From Phycisphaeraceae bacterium (GTDB lineage Bacteria; Planctomycetota; Phycisphaerae; Phycisphaerales; UBA1924), in the NCBI GenBank assembly GCA_019636845.1, contig JAHBWV010000001.1, positions 1,054,001 through 1,118,000 on the forward strand: a stretch of DNA of 64,000 nucleotides, in the 5' to 3' direction. Each line of letters opens with the position of its first letter. The first letter of the stretch is position 1. Below are positions 25,680 to 33,929 of this stretch, in pieces. The notes under the pieces are model-generated. The model worked only from the letters and a program-made list of their open reading frames with translations. It did not search any database and was not told the DNA's origin. Made by a program: the position numbers and the translations under genes.

Positions 25680-26855
25680 ATGCATTCTGCGTACAGAGGA
25701 GTTCTTGGCGCGGTCGTGTTCTGTGCGGGCTCTGTCTCAGTGTTGCACGGAGCCGAGGAACCGGACCCCGATGCTTTCGCGGCATGGCGGACGCGTTTGC
25801 TCAGAGCGGCAGAGGACGCGGAGCGCCGTGTAGCTGGCTTGCTCGACAGAGCGATTGGTGAGGCCGATGGCAAGCCCGCGCGTCCGAATGGCTTGCACCT
25901 TGTGCCGCCAACGGGCGCAGAGGTCTCGATCACAGGAGCGCCATCACAGCCGGGCCTTCTCGTATCTCAGAGTGCCGTGCTCCTGATCCACGGCCTCGAT
26001 GAGCCAGGGTCGATCTGGGATCAATTGATCCCTGAGCTGCATGCTGCGGGTCACACGGTGGTTCGATTCGATTACCCGAACGACCAGGCAGCCGCCGATT
26101 CCGCAACGCTTCTCGCTCGGGCGATGTCAGATCTCCGCGAAGCTGGGTGCGATCGCGTAGACCTTGTCTGCCACTCCATGGGCGGGCTTCTTGCGTATGA
26201 CATCCTGACGCGAGACGAGTTCGAGCCCTCCCGGAAGACGTGGCCTCGTGTGGATCGCTTCATCGCGCTCGGCACGCCGTTCGGCGGAAGCCCGTTTGCT
26301 CGTCTACGTGCTATCGCAGAGGTGCGCGACAGGATTGAGAGGTGGCTGGATTCAGAGAGAAAGGACCGCAACGCTCTGCTCGACTGGAAGAGCGACGGGA
26401 ATGGCGAGGCAGGCGCGGATCTCATGCCCGGATCTGCCTATCTCAAGGAACTGTCCCAACGAGCCCTGCCGGTTGGCGTTCAGACCACGATGATCATCGC
26501 TCGTATCGCAGACGTTTCCCCACCGGATCTCGCGGGTCTCACGGATTCATGGCTGTTCAGGACCACTCTCGGGGATGCAGAGATCGAGTCGATCACTCGC
26601 GCTATACGTGGCGTAGCGCTTGAAGTGGGAGACGGGGTGGTCTCCGAGTCCTCAGCGAGAGCCATCCCCTTCGAGGACACTGTGGTCGTTTCATCAAATC
26701 ATCGCGAGATGATCGCGACCGTACGGACCGTGGAGGCGGTCCGACGGGCCGTGAAGTCTCCCGTGATAGGACGGACTCCTCCTGCTGTGCCGGTTGTGCT
26801 TGAGCGTCTCTCGAAGCCGATCGAATACGAGTCCCGATCCTCTGAAGGTCGCTAA
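25680..26855 (+). CDS. Exported alpha/beta-hydrolase (lipase-like)
   Basis: About 391 residues. A signal-peptide-like start (YRGVLGAVVFCAGSVSVLHGAEE) is followed by an alpha/beta-hydrolase fold: oxyanion region SAVLLIHGLDEPGSIWDQL and nucleophile elbow VDLVCHSMGGLLAYD (Ser of the HSMGG type seen in triacylglycerol lipases and PGAP1-like proteins). The catalytic His is probably in SSNHREMI near residue 343. It lies 37 bp after the MCE gene, so it could act on envelope lipids; this is inference. GTG 25677 one codon upstream is an alternative start. It converges with the TPR gene, only 6 bp apart. Confidence 0.75.
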   Translation: MHSAYRGVLGAVVFCAGSVSVLHGAEEPDPDAFAAWRTRLLRAAEDAERRVAGLLDRAIGEADGKPARPNGLHLVPPTGAEVSITGAPSQPGLLVSQSAVLLIHGLDEPGSIWDQLIPELHAAGHTVVRFDYPNDQAAADSATLLARAMSDLREAGCDRVDLVCHSMGGLLAYDILTRDEFEPSRKTWPRVDRFIALGTPFGGSPFARLRAIAEVRDRIERWLDSERKDRNALLDWKSDGNGEAGADLMPGSAYLKELSQRALPVGVQTTMIIARIADVSPPDLAGLTDSWLFRTTLGDAEIESITRAIRGVALEVGDGVVSESSARAIPFEDTVVVSSNHREMIATVRTVEAVRRAVKSPVIGRTPPAVPVVLERLSKPIEYESRSSEGR

Positions 26856-26861
26856 CTCGAT

Positions 26862-27554
26862 TCACTCCCCTTGCGTCGTCAGACGCAGCGTGAGCTCTAC
26901 GAACCGCGGTTCCTCTCGCAAAGACAAGAGGTCAGGATCCGCGCACAGCCAAGCGACATCGTTCCAGCCCGCTGCCACAGCCGCCTCAAGGGAAGCCAGG
27001 CCGCTTTCGGTCCGGCCGGCGAGCGTCTCATAGCACGCGATGTTGTACAATCTCACCGCTTCGGACATTCTCCTTGGCTTGCTCGCTCGAAGCAGTTCGG
27101 ATGCGTACTCAAAGGAGTGTGTGGCCTCGTGATGTTGTCCGAGAGCACGCTCATACCAGCCGCGGTGGTACCATGCCTCATGGTCGACGGGCTTCTTGAG
27201 GGTGTCGTTCACGACAAGCTCAAAGCGTCGGGTGGCGATTCTTTGGGCGCGCTCATGGTCGCCGGCTGCGATCAGGAGGGCGATGCACCAGTAACCGGCC
27301 ACAGGGTCGTCTTGCACGCCCCGCGCCCACTCTCGAGCGAGCCGCAGGGCCTCATCCCCTGAACCGGACGAGAGCAGGCCCCTGATCCGAGCATCCATGT
27401 TCTCAAAGCCGCCGACTCTCTCTGCGATGGCGCGCGAGAGTTCTTGCTGCCCCTCTCTCTCTTTGCGGGCGTCGATCTCTGAAACGGGCGGTCGATAGGC
27501 GACAAGCGTCCATATGGTGACAGATAGCCCCACCATGATCGAGAGCATCAGCAT
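26862..27554 (-). CDS. Membrane-anchored TPR-like hypothetical protein
   Basis: 230 residues. An N-terminal membrane segment (MLMLSIMVGLSVTIWTLVAY) precedes an alpha-helical region with TPR-like helix pairs (DEALRLAREWARGVQDDPVA, AWYHRGWYERALGQHHEATH, AVRLYNIACYETLAGRTESG). The final motif (GLASLEAAVAAGWNDVAWLCADPDL) is the tail common in TPR proteins ending with an AGW-D-DPDL signature. It presumably scaffolds protein contacts on the periplasmic or cytoplasmic face. It is divergent from hisS, and its start lies 170 bp from the hisS start. Confidence 0.65.
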   Translation of the reverse strand: MLMLSIMVGLSVTIWTLVAYRPPVSEIDARKEREGQQELSRAIAERVGGFENMDARIRGLLSSGSGDEALRLAREWARGVQDDPVAGYWCIALLIAAGDHERAQRIATRRFELVVNDTLKKPVDHEAWYHRGWYERALGQHHEATHSFEYASELLRASKPRRMSEAVRLYNIACYETLAGRTESGLASLEAAVAAGWNDVAWLCADPDLLSLREEPRFVELTLRLTTQGE

Positions 27555-27724
27555 GCCTTGCGTGCCTGATCTAGCGGCTTCCAGAGCTGGTACTCCTGAC
27601 GTCGATGCTGCTGAAGAGTCTCAGCGTATACGCAGAAATGTCGCAGGCGGACGCGATTCTCGCGTCAGAAGGCGTTTCGCACCACTGTTCTTGGCTCCGA
27701 GCACCCCGGCATACGCTTGTTCGC

Positions 27725-29122
27725 ATGTCCGGAAACCCCCAGAACGCACCCTCAAAGACCTCTGTCTCGTTCGCGGCACCTAAAGGCACGCGCGATTTGT
27801 ATCCGCTGGACGCCGCCAAGCGACGGTTCATTATGGAGGCATGGCGGTCAGCTTCGATCCGATTCGGGTTCGACGAGATCGACGGCCCGACCTTCGAACA
27901 TCTCGATCTGTACACCGTGAAATCGGGCGAGGGGATCGTTTCCGAGCTCTTCTCTTTCAGAAGAGCGGGTGGGGACGACGATTACGCGCTGCGGCCTGAG
28001 TTCACGCCGACCCTGGCAAGGATGTACGCAGCTCAGGCGCGTCAGCTCCAGCGGCCGACCAAGTGGTTTATGGCAGGACCGTTCTTCCGCGCTGAACGCC
28101 CGCAACGGGGGCGTCTTCGGGAGTTCCTTCAATGGAACGCGGATTACCTCGGGCTCGATGTTCCTGACGATGCGACAGAGCAGACAAAGGACGAAGCTCG
28201 GGCTCGGGCTGATGCCGAGGTGATCTCGTGCTGCATCGGTTTCTTGCGCGAGCTTGGCTTGGGGCCGTCTCAGATCCGAGTCAAGGTGAACCACAGGAGT
28301 GCGCTGTCGCGGTGGCTTGTCAGCCGCAACGTCCCCGAGCCGCGTCACGCCGAGCTGTTCGGCCTGCTCGACGCGAAGGCAAAGATGCGCCCCGAGGAGT
28401 TCGCCCAGAAGCTGGCTGCATTCGGGTTCTCCCCACAGCAGTCGGAGGTCTTTCAGAAGGGGCTGATCCGAGTCACGATCGATAATCCAGCCTCGACGGG
28501 AGAGGACGAGGTACTCGATCTGACGTTCTTCTCTGAGGCGGTCGCGCCTCTGGTCAGGGCCCTCACCGCTGCGGGTGTGCTGGACTGGATCGATTTCGAT
28601 CTCTCTATTGTCAGAGGTCTTGCGTACTACACAGGCATGGTCTTCGAGGTCCATGAGGCCGGAGGCAAGGAGCGTGCGATCGCAGGTGGGGGACGCTATG
28701 ACGGGCTTGTCTCGCTCTTTGGAGGCCCGTCCACGCCTGCGGTGGGCTTTGGTATGGGCGACGTGGTCCTCTCGCTTGTCCTTGAAGAGTGCGGGCTGAT
28801 GCCAACCGGCACCGCCCTTTTGCAGAGGTCGGGTCTCTGTCCGGATGCGTTTGTGATCTCGAACGGTGCCCCAGAGACACTCTCTCTTGTGACGTCGGTC
28901 GTCGCTGGCCTCCGAGAGCAGGGGCTGCACGCACGCCACTCCTATCGTTCAACAACCAACATCGGGAAACTGATGAAAGACGCCGTGGCATGCGGCAGCC
29001 GATTCGTCGTCATTCTCGAGTCCGTCGCTGTCGCAACAGTCAAGAACCTCGCAGATGGAAGCCAGCAGCAGGGAGTCCCATTAGACGGACTCCCACATTT
29101 GCTTCGTAACTCGTGCGTGTAA
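27725..29122 (+). CDS. hisS: Histidyl-tRNA synthetase
   Basis: About 465 residues from ATG 27725. A class II synthetase that charges tRNA-His. Visible parts: the start APKGTRDLYP, motif 2 (FRAERPQRGRLREFLQWNAD), HisA-type RGLAYYTGMVFEV, AGGGRYDGLVSLFG, and a C-terminal anticodon-binding domain from about residue 370. Motif 3 reads PAVGFGMGDVVLSL, without the ER pair of the common GFGxGxER form. The frame extends upstream to 27605, but the family start and a -10-like CATACG (27710-27715) 9 nt before ATG 27725 favour the shorter form. Confidence 0.93.
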   Translation: MSGNPQNAPSKTSVSFAAPKGTRDLYPLDAAKRRFIMEAWRSASIRFGFDEIDGPTFEHLDLYTVKSGEGIVSELFSFRRAGGDDDYALRPEFTPTLARMYAAQARQLQRPTKWFMAGPFFRAERPQRGRLREFLQWNADYLGLDVPDDATEQTKDEARARADAEVISCCIGFLRELGLGPSQIRVKVNHRSALSRWLVSRNVPEPRHAELFGLLDAKAKMRPEEFAQKLAAFGFSPQQSEVFQKGLIRVTIDNPASTGEDEVLDLTFFSEAVAPLVRALTAAGVLDWIDFDLSIVRGLAYYTGMVFEVHEAGGKERAIAGGGRYDGLVSLFGGPSTPAVGFGMGDVVLSLVLEECGLMPTGTALLQRSGLCPDAFVISNGAPETLSLVTSVVAGLREQGLHARHSYRSTTNIGKLMKDAVACGSRFVVILESVAVATVKNLADGSQQQGVPLDGLPHLLRNSCV

Positions 29123-29131
29123 ATGTATGAA

Positions 29132-29137
29132 TATAAT
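29132..29137 (+). promoter_or_regulatory. Possible -10 element upstream of ybeY
   Basis: A perfect TATAAT lies in an AT-rich patch just after the hisS stop, about 165 bp before the ybeY start. No good -35 is seen at 16-18 bp spacing, so the call rests on the hexamer and on the sudden AT-rich composition. Confidence 0.3.
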
Positions 29138-29301
29138 GATCTTGCGCCTTTTTGATCGGCGTTCGAGCTCATGGCGCAATGGTGGCCGCGCCGGATAATC
29201 GTGTAGCGAACGTCATCGGCAGGCACTACACTCCATGTGCCCTTCGGCGATCTTGTTAGTGTTTCGTAAGGAATAAACTGCGAACAGGTGTGGGCCGTGA
29301 T

Positions 29302-29829
29302 ATGAGCGATGCAGACGACCGACCTCCAAGTGCCCATTCGGGCTCGGTGAGCGTCGATCTCTTGGCATCGGGTGCCGAGGATCTGAGGATTGCTGAGGGT
29401 CTGCGCCCAGTTCTCGCCCGGGCTCTGAAGGTACTGAGCAGCGAGTTTCTCATGCGGGGCGAGGTGCGGATCCGGCTTGTACGGGATGAGGAGATGTCGG
29501 TCCTGCACGCGCGGCACACGGGCATCACCGGGACGACCGATGTGTTGACGTTCGACCTGCGTGACACTCCTGTTGACCACTCATCTCCACTCGACGCGGA
29601 TCTGGTTCTGTGCATCGATGAAGCGGCCCGGCAGGCCACGCTGCGATCGATCTCTATCGTCCACGAACTCGTGCTCTATGCGGTGCACGGGATTCTCCAC
29701 ATGCTTGGCCATGATGATCACGATGATGATGCGTATGTGGCGATGCACGACATTGAAGATCGCGTGCTCGCCGCCGCGGGTATCGGGCCGGTCTTCTCTG
29801 CTCCGCTGGCCAAGGAGCATGAGCCATGA
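29302..29829 (+). CDS. ybeY: Endoribonuclease YbeY
   Basis: About 175 residues. YbeY is a zinc-dependent RNase for 16S rRNA 3' maturation and ribosome quality control. The metal motif is HGILHMLGHDDH (family H-x3-H-x5-H/D-H). The preceding core MRGEVRIRLVRDEEMSVLHA and GTTDVLTFDLRD are also typical. The last 20 residues extend slightly. GTG 29290 gives four extra residues; ATG 29302 is preferred. The stop overlaps the start of the CBS-domain gene (ATGA at 29826-29829), a common ybeY-corC pairing. Confidence 0.92.
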   Translation: MSDADDRPPSAHSGSVSVDLLASGAEDLRIAEGLRPVLARALKVLSSEFLMRGEVRIRLVRDEEMSVLHARHTGITGTTDVLTFDLRDTPVDHSSPLDADLVLCIDEAARQATLRSISIVHELVLYAVHGILHMLGHDDHDDDAYVAMHDIEDRVLAAAGIGPVFSAPLAKEHEP

Positions 29830-31214
29830 CTTCTGTCGCTTGGTTATGGATAGCTCTGCTCGCCACTGCGGTCGGCGGCGTGCTATCGACCATGTACCTC
29901 TGTCTCAGGGACACCTCTCGTGTCAGGCTCGAGGAACTTGCCGAGGCGCAGCGGTCTAGCTCCATCCTGCTTCGAATCAGGCACATCCTGGGCGATCTTG
30001 GAGGACACGCAAACTCGATCCTCTTCCCGCGGATCCTGTCGAACCTAGTCGTGGCCGTCGCAACCGTGCTCTGGCTTCTTACCCGGGGCACAGGCGAGTC
30101 GGCTCTGACCGGCTCTGCAGGCGCCGTGCTGATTCCTGCGGCAGGAGTGCTTCTCTCTACGCTTGCCATCCTGATCTTCGGTGCTGTGATTCCACAGAGC
30201 ATCGCGAATCACGTGCCCGAACAGACCGTGCTCGGGCTCTCGCGCCCCATCCGCGTCATCTACACGGTGATGTGGCCGGTTCGGCGTGTCGCGTCCTTTG
30301 TCGACGAGGTCGTCAGACGCCTGAGCGGACGCACGACCGAGGACATTGCAGAGGCGGCTCAGGATGAGTTGCTCTCTGTTGTCGATGAGGTTCGCCGTGA
30401 GGGACAGATCGATGAGTCCGCCCGCGACATGATCGAGGCGGTCGTTGAGTTCCGATCAACGACAGTTGAACAGATCATGACGCCCCGCACAGAGATAGAA
30501 GCCATCTCGCTGTCTACGAATCTCGGCGACCTGATCCGAACCGTGAGAGAGATCGGGCACAGCCGGATACCGGTCTTCGAGGACGATCTCGATCACATCG
30601 TCGGCATCTTTTACGTGAAGGACCTGATGCGATGGCTCGCGGGAGACCATCCCCCTCACCACGCGTTCTCTTTCAGAGAGATTCTGCGTCCGGCGATCTT
30701 CGTGCCCGAGACGAAGACGGTGCACGAGCTTCTGAGAGATCTTCTCGCGAAGAAGGTCCACATCGCGATCGTTGCCGATGAGTTCGGCGGCACCGCGGGG
30801 CTTGTGACGATCGAGGACATCGTCGAAGAGGTCTTCGGAGAGATCCAGGACGAGTACGAGGTCGGTGCAGAAGGGCCGGAGTTGCCAGCGATTGATCCGG
30901 ATTCAAGGACAGCCGACATCGACGCCCGGACCTACATCGACGACGCCAACGATTCGCTCGCGCCCATCGGCGTCGAGTTCCCGGAATCCGAGGACTATGA
31001 CACGGTCGGGGGCTTTGTAACAGTGGGGCTCGGGCGTATTCCTGAGAAGGGCGAGCGATTCTCGCTCGCTGGCATCGAGATCGAGATCGCAGACGCGGAG
31101 CCGACTCGCGTCGCTCGCATCCGCGTGCGATCTGAGAGGCATGAGACCACTGACGGCGATGATCACGAGCCGCTTCCTGAGTCATCCGAGACCGCAGACT
31201 CCACCAAACAATGA
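29826..31214 (+). CDS. CorC/HlyC-type membrane protein with CNNM and CBS domains
   Basis: 462 residues. The N-terminal DUF21/CNNM membrane domain has segments near residues 5-25, 70-90 and 95-125. A CBS pair follows (VEQIMTPRTEIEAIS...HSRIPVFEDDLDHIVGIFYV and ETKTVHELLRDLLAKKVHIA...EFGGTAGLVTIEDIVEEVFG, quoted in parts). The C-terminal CorC_HlyC domain ends near residue 430, and an acidic tail closes the protein. Relatives take part in Mg2+/Co2+ export or membrane magnesium homeostasis. It is translationally coupled to ybeY. Confidence 0.9.
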   Translation: MTSVAWLWIALLATAVGGVLSTMYLCLRDTSRVRLEELAEAQRSSSILLRIRHILGDLGGHANSILFPRILSNLVVAVATVLWLLTRGTGESALTGSAGAVLIPAAGVLLSTLAILIFGAVIPQSIANHVPEQTVLGLSRPIRVIYTVMWPVRRVASFVDEVVRRLSGRTTEDIAEAAQDELLSVVDEVRREGQIDESARDMIEAVVEFRSTTVEQIMTPRTEIEAISLSTNLGDLIRTVREIGHSRIPVFEDDLDHIVGIFYVKDLMRWLAGDHPPHHAFSFREILRPAIFVPETKTVHELLRDLLAKKVHIAIVADEFGGTAGLVTIEDIVEEVFGEIQDEYEVGAEGPELPAIDPDSRTADIDARTYIDDANDSLAPIGVEFPESEDYDTVGGFVTVGLGRIPEKGERFSLAGIEIEIADAEPTRVARIRVRSERHETTDGDDHEPLPESSETADSTKQ

Positions 31215-31353
31215 CTGGTGTAGTCCGACCGCGTCTGGCAGGTGTCACGCAGGGCGAGTTCCTAGACTCTGCTCCTCCTTGACCCGGCAGTGGGGCGGGC
31301 GGCACCAGCCGGTACGGCCACGGTGAGATCGGACACATCCGCGAGGTCTTGAC

Positions 31354-32490
31354 ATGCGTGTGATCGTGACAGGACAGATCGGTGTCGATAAGAAGCCATA
31401 CCTCGAGCAGGTCCGTGCCTTCGCCGGTCAGCAGGGCGAACCGATCGCCAACTTCCATGTCGGCGACATGATGTACCGAGAGGCACCGGATGTGCCGCCC
31501 GGCAAGATCCTCGATCTGCCCTGGTCCCGTCTGAACTCGCTCAGGAGAGCCGCGTTCAAGGACATCATCGCGGCGAGCCGCGATCTGCCGAATCTGATCG
31601 TCAATACGCACGCGACCTTCAGGTGGAGGCACGGACTCTTCAGCGCGTTCGACTTCGATCAGATACGGCTCTTGAACCCCGACGTGTTCGTCTGCCTGGT
31701 GGACAACATCGAGGTCGTACACAATCGCCTGCATGCCGACCACGTGATCGACGCAACGCTGAAGGATTGCATGGTGTGGCGTGAGGAAGAGATCCTCGCG
31801 ACCGAACTCATGAGCCAGGCGATCCCCGGGTCTCGCTTCTACATCCTGAGCCGCGGCAGGCACGAGCCGACCACGAGAACCGCGTTCCGGCTGGTCTGCC
31901 GCCCATCCATGAAGAAGGTGTACCCCTCGTTCCCCATGAGCCACGTTGTTGACATGCCCGAAGTGCTCGCAGAGATCGATGCCTTCCGCGCGGAACTGGC
32001 GAAGCACTTCATCACCTTTGATCCGGGCGACGTGGACGAGAAGCTCCTCCTTGACCGTGCGATCGCTGCTGCTCGCAGCGGACAGGAGTTCCTCGACGTC
32101 GAACCTCACTCCTTCGGCGGGAGCAAGGGGTCGCGTGAACCGATCCGTGTCAGCGTGAGGGAGGTTCTGGACATCGCAGGCGACATCGACGGCCAGATCT
32201 ATATGCGAGACTTCAAGCTGATTGATCAGTCGGACATGATCGTCAGCTATGTGCCGGAGCTGCCAGGAGCAGGAGGGAAGGACATCCCAGGACTATCTTC
32301 TGGCGTCGAGCGCGAGCTGCAGCACGCCTTCGAGCACGGCAAGGAGGTCTATGTGGTGTGGAAGCCGAAGAAGAACCCCTCTCCCTTCATCACAGAGACA
32401 TCGACCAAGATCTTTCCGTCAGTTCCTGAAGCCCTCGCGTACTTCGAGTCCCAGGGCCTCTTCGGCGAGAAGAATCTATTCGGACATTGA
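31354..32490 (+). CDS. Adenylate-kinase-like P-loop domain fused to a nucleoside deoxyribosyltransferase-like domain
   Basis: 378 residues. Residues 1 to about 190 resemble archaeal-type adenylate kinase: beta1 and loop MRVIVTGQIGVDKKPYL, LIVNTHATFRWRHGLFSAFD, and LNPDVFVCLVDNIEVVHNRL. The Walker A loop GQIGVDKK departs from GxxxxGK[ST] (Asp for Gly, Lys for Ser/Thr). Residues about 270-350 resemble nucleoside 2-deoxyribosyltransferases: YMRDFKLIDQSDMIVSYVPE, then SSGVERELQHAFEHGKEVYV with a Glu at the usual catalytic place. It may sense or modify a nucleotide. No signal peptide. It stands alone, followed by a terminator-like hairpin. The domain calls are from recalled patterns; the enzyme activity is unknown. 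Confidence 0.6.
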   Translation: MRVIVTGQIGVDKKPYLEQVRAFAGQQGEPIANFHVGDMMYREAPDVPPGKILDLPWSRLNSLRRAAFKDIIAASRDLPNLIVNTHATFRWRHGLFSAFDFDQIRLLNPDVFVCLVDNIEVVHNRLHADHVIDATLKDCMVWREEEILATELMSQAIPGSRFYILSRGRHEPTTRTAFRLVCRPSMKKVYPSFPMSHVVDMPEVLAEIDAFRAELAKHFITFDPGDVDEKLLLDRAIAAARSGQEFLDVEPHSFGGSKGSREPIRVSVREVLDIAGDIDGQIYMRDFKLIDQSDMIVSYVPELPGAGGKDIPGLSSGVERELQHAFEHGKEVYVVWKPKKNPSPFITETSTKIFPSVPEALAYFESQGLFGEKNLFGH

Positions 32491-32557
32491 GTCATCGCAG
32501 CGAACGGCGCGGACGGAGCGTCCTGGACATCACGCGGCGGCATCTGTTAGGCATTTT

Positions 32558-32581
32558 GGCCAACTCGGGCCAAAGTTGGCC
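32558..32581 (+). terminator. Terminator-like hairpin after the kinase-like fusion gene
   Basis: Perfect 8-bp arms GGCCAACT (32558-32565) and AGTTGGCC (32574-32581) with an 8-nt loop are followed by GCTTTTA. It lies 68 bp after the stop at 32490. The T run is short, so termination is likely but not certain. Confidence 0.6.
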
Positions 32582-32623
32582 GCTTTTATCCACCACTTTG
32601 CTGGTCTTTTTCAAATGATCGGG

Positions 32624-32674
32624 CACCTTGTGCATTACCGGCTCTGTGCCATAACCACAGCCAGGTACAAGGTG
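32624..32674. repeat. Inverted repeat in the promoter region of the small membrane protein
   Basis: CACCTTGT (32624-32631) and ACAAGGTG (32667-32674) are perfect arms 35 bp apart. A smaller dyad CTGTG/CACAG lies between them. The outer arms end just before a promoter-like TTGTTT (32676-32681) - 16 bp - TACACT (32698-32703). A looped operator or structured DNA element is possible. Confidence 0.4.
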
Positions 32675-32675
32675 T

Positions 32676-32703
32676 TTGTTTGGAATTGGAAGAATAGTAC
32701 ACT
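32676..32703 (+). promoter_or_regulatory. Probable promoter of the 160-residue membrane protein
   Basis: TTGTTT (32676-32681) and TACACT (32698-32703) are separated by 16 bp in an AT-rich stretch, 19 bp before the ATG at 32723. This implies a leader of about 13 nt or less. Confidence 0.4.
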
Positions 32704-32722
32704 TGCCTGCTTGGGGGCATCC

Positions 32723-33205
32723 ATGACTCAGCGTCTTTGGCTCATGATCCTCTCGGTTGCGATCGCTTCTGCCGGTGTGGCTTCAGTTGCCTCGGCACAG
32801 GATAGCGAAGAGGTTTCGGTTCGAGCCGTTCCAGTCGATGCCTCACGCGTGATGTCCGCGCTCAAGGCCTCGGAGAGCATCCTGGAATCCGGCTCTGGCA
32901 TGCTCGATACATCTGGCGACGGACGCGAAGCCGGCATGGGCTCGATGCTTCGCTCCGAGGACCCGTTCAATGCCCGTGCTGGCGTGCAGGTCACTGGCGG
33001 GCTCGATCAGGCCGTTTCTGCTTCACTCAATCGATCGACACTCTCACGTTTGGACAGCGTTCAGACCTCGGGTGGATTCCGTATCTCGGCGAAGAGTGTC
33101 ATTATCCGAATCGTGGTTGGCACGGTTCTGGTCTTTGGTATCGGAGGTCTCGCGCTCGTTCTTCTCACGCGGGTGTCGGGCGGCCAATCTCCCGAGTTGG
33201 CGTGA
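32723..33205 (+). CDS. Small exported protein with C-terminal membrane anchor
   Basis: 160 residues. A clear signal peptide (LWLMILSVAIASAGVASVASAQ) is followed by a Ser/Gly-rich middle with no recognised domain (residues about 25-115). A C-terminal membrane segment (IIRIVVGTVLVFGIGGLALVLL) precedes a short polar tail. The function is unknown. ATG 32723 is chosen because a longer frame from 32249 would overlap the upstream gene and lacks the signal peptide at its start. A textbook intrinsic terminator lies 120 bp downstream. Confidence 0.7.
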   Translation: MTQRLWLMILSVAIASAGVASVASAQDSEEVSVRAVPVDASRVMSALKASESILESGSGMLDTSGDGREAGMGSMLRSEDPFNARAGVQVTGGLDQAVSASLNRSTLSRLDSVQTSGGFRISAKSVIIRIVVGTVLVFGIGGLALVLLTRVSGGQSPELA

Positions 33206-33325
33206 CCAGTCCTTTGTTCTCGGTTGCGGACCCGGAACGGCTTCCGCATCGGGCAATGTAGCAGTCCACTTTCGCGTGGCCGGGCGAGATTCGCCACTCA
33301 CACCTTGTCTGGCCACACCACCTTG

Positions 33326-33357
33326 CGTCGCCGGATTCACGTCCGGCGACGTTTTTT
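33326..33357 (+). terminator. Classic Rho-independent terminator
   Basis: A perfect 10-bp stem CGTCGCCGGA/TCCGGCGACG (33326-33335, 33342-33351) with a 6-nt loop is followed directly by TTTTTT. It terminates the small membrane protein transcript. Confidence 0.9.
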
Positions 33358-33452
33358 CTTGACAGACCGACATCTCGCCGAAACCCGAAGCATCGCACGC
33401 CTAACAAGAACCATCGCCGATCCATGAGATCCGGCGAACGGAGGTCTCTAGC

Positions 33453-33890
33453 ATGGAGGGAGTGGCTCGCAACCCCTATCGAAACGCAGATCACGCGAGC
33501 TGGAGAGCAGCACAGCATCCATCTGCGGACCGCTACATCGATCCCGAGGCCTCAGAGAGTGAGCGCGTCTATGCCATGTTCACGCACCTGACGTCTGTGC
33601 TCGGCCTCTTCGTAGGACTTCCGGTGCTCGCGGCCTTGGTGATGTGGACGATCCGGCGGAAAGACTCTCCCTTCCTCGACGATCACGGCAGAGAGGCCGT
33701 CCATTTCCAACTCTCACTGGTCATCTATGCCATCGCCCTTGTGCCTATCGCATTCGTGACTCTTGGGCTTGGCGCGGTTGTCGGCGGGATGTGCGTGCTG
33801 GCATTGGGTGTCGTCGGCACCGTTCTCGCGGCACAAGCGGCACACCGAGGCGAGTACTACCGGTATCCCATGACGCTTCGACTCTTCTGA
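33453..33890 (+). CDS. DUF4870-domain membrane protein
   Basis: 145 residues. The DUF4870 signature is clear: ERVYAMFTHLTSVLGLF, LVMWTIRRKDSPFLDDHGRE, AVHFQLSLVIYAIALVPIAF and a last hydrophobic segment VVGGMCVLALGVVGTVLAAQ. It is a small integral membrane protein of unknown role. A GGAGG ribosome-binding site lies about 10 nt before the ATG. The TolC-like gene follows after 39 bp. Confidence 0.85.
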   Translation: MEGVARNPYRNADHASWRAAQHPSADRYIDPEASESERVYAMFTHLTSVLGLFVGLPVLAALVMWTIRRKDSPFLDDHGREAVHFQLSLVIYAIALVPIAFVTLGLGAVVGGMCVLALGVVGTVLAAQAAHRGEYYRYPMTLRLF

Positions 33891-33929
33891 TCGCGTTCGA
33901 TATCGCCCCAGCAAGCCGGCCCTCGAACA

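Noticed and set aside
27605..27724. 40-residue N-terminal extension of HisRS
   Set aside because: HisRS normally begins shortly before KGTRDLYP. The extension has no recognisable motif and a -10-like hexamer lies inside it.
31214..31353. Promoter TTGACC at 31279 for the kinase-like fusion gene
   Set aside because: No -10 at suitable spacing; the downstream sequence is GC-rich.
33359..33387. TTGACA right after the intrinsic terminator as promoter of the DUF4870 gene
   Set aside because: The hexamer is perfect, but the sequence 17 bp downstream is AACCCG and no acceptable -10 is found at 16-18 bp.
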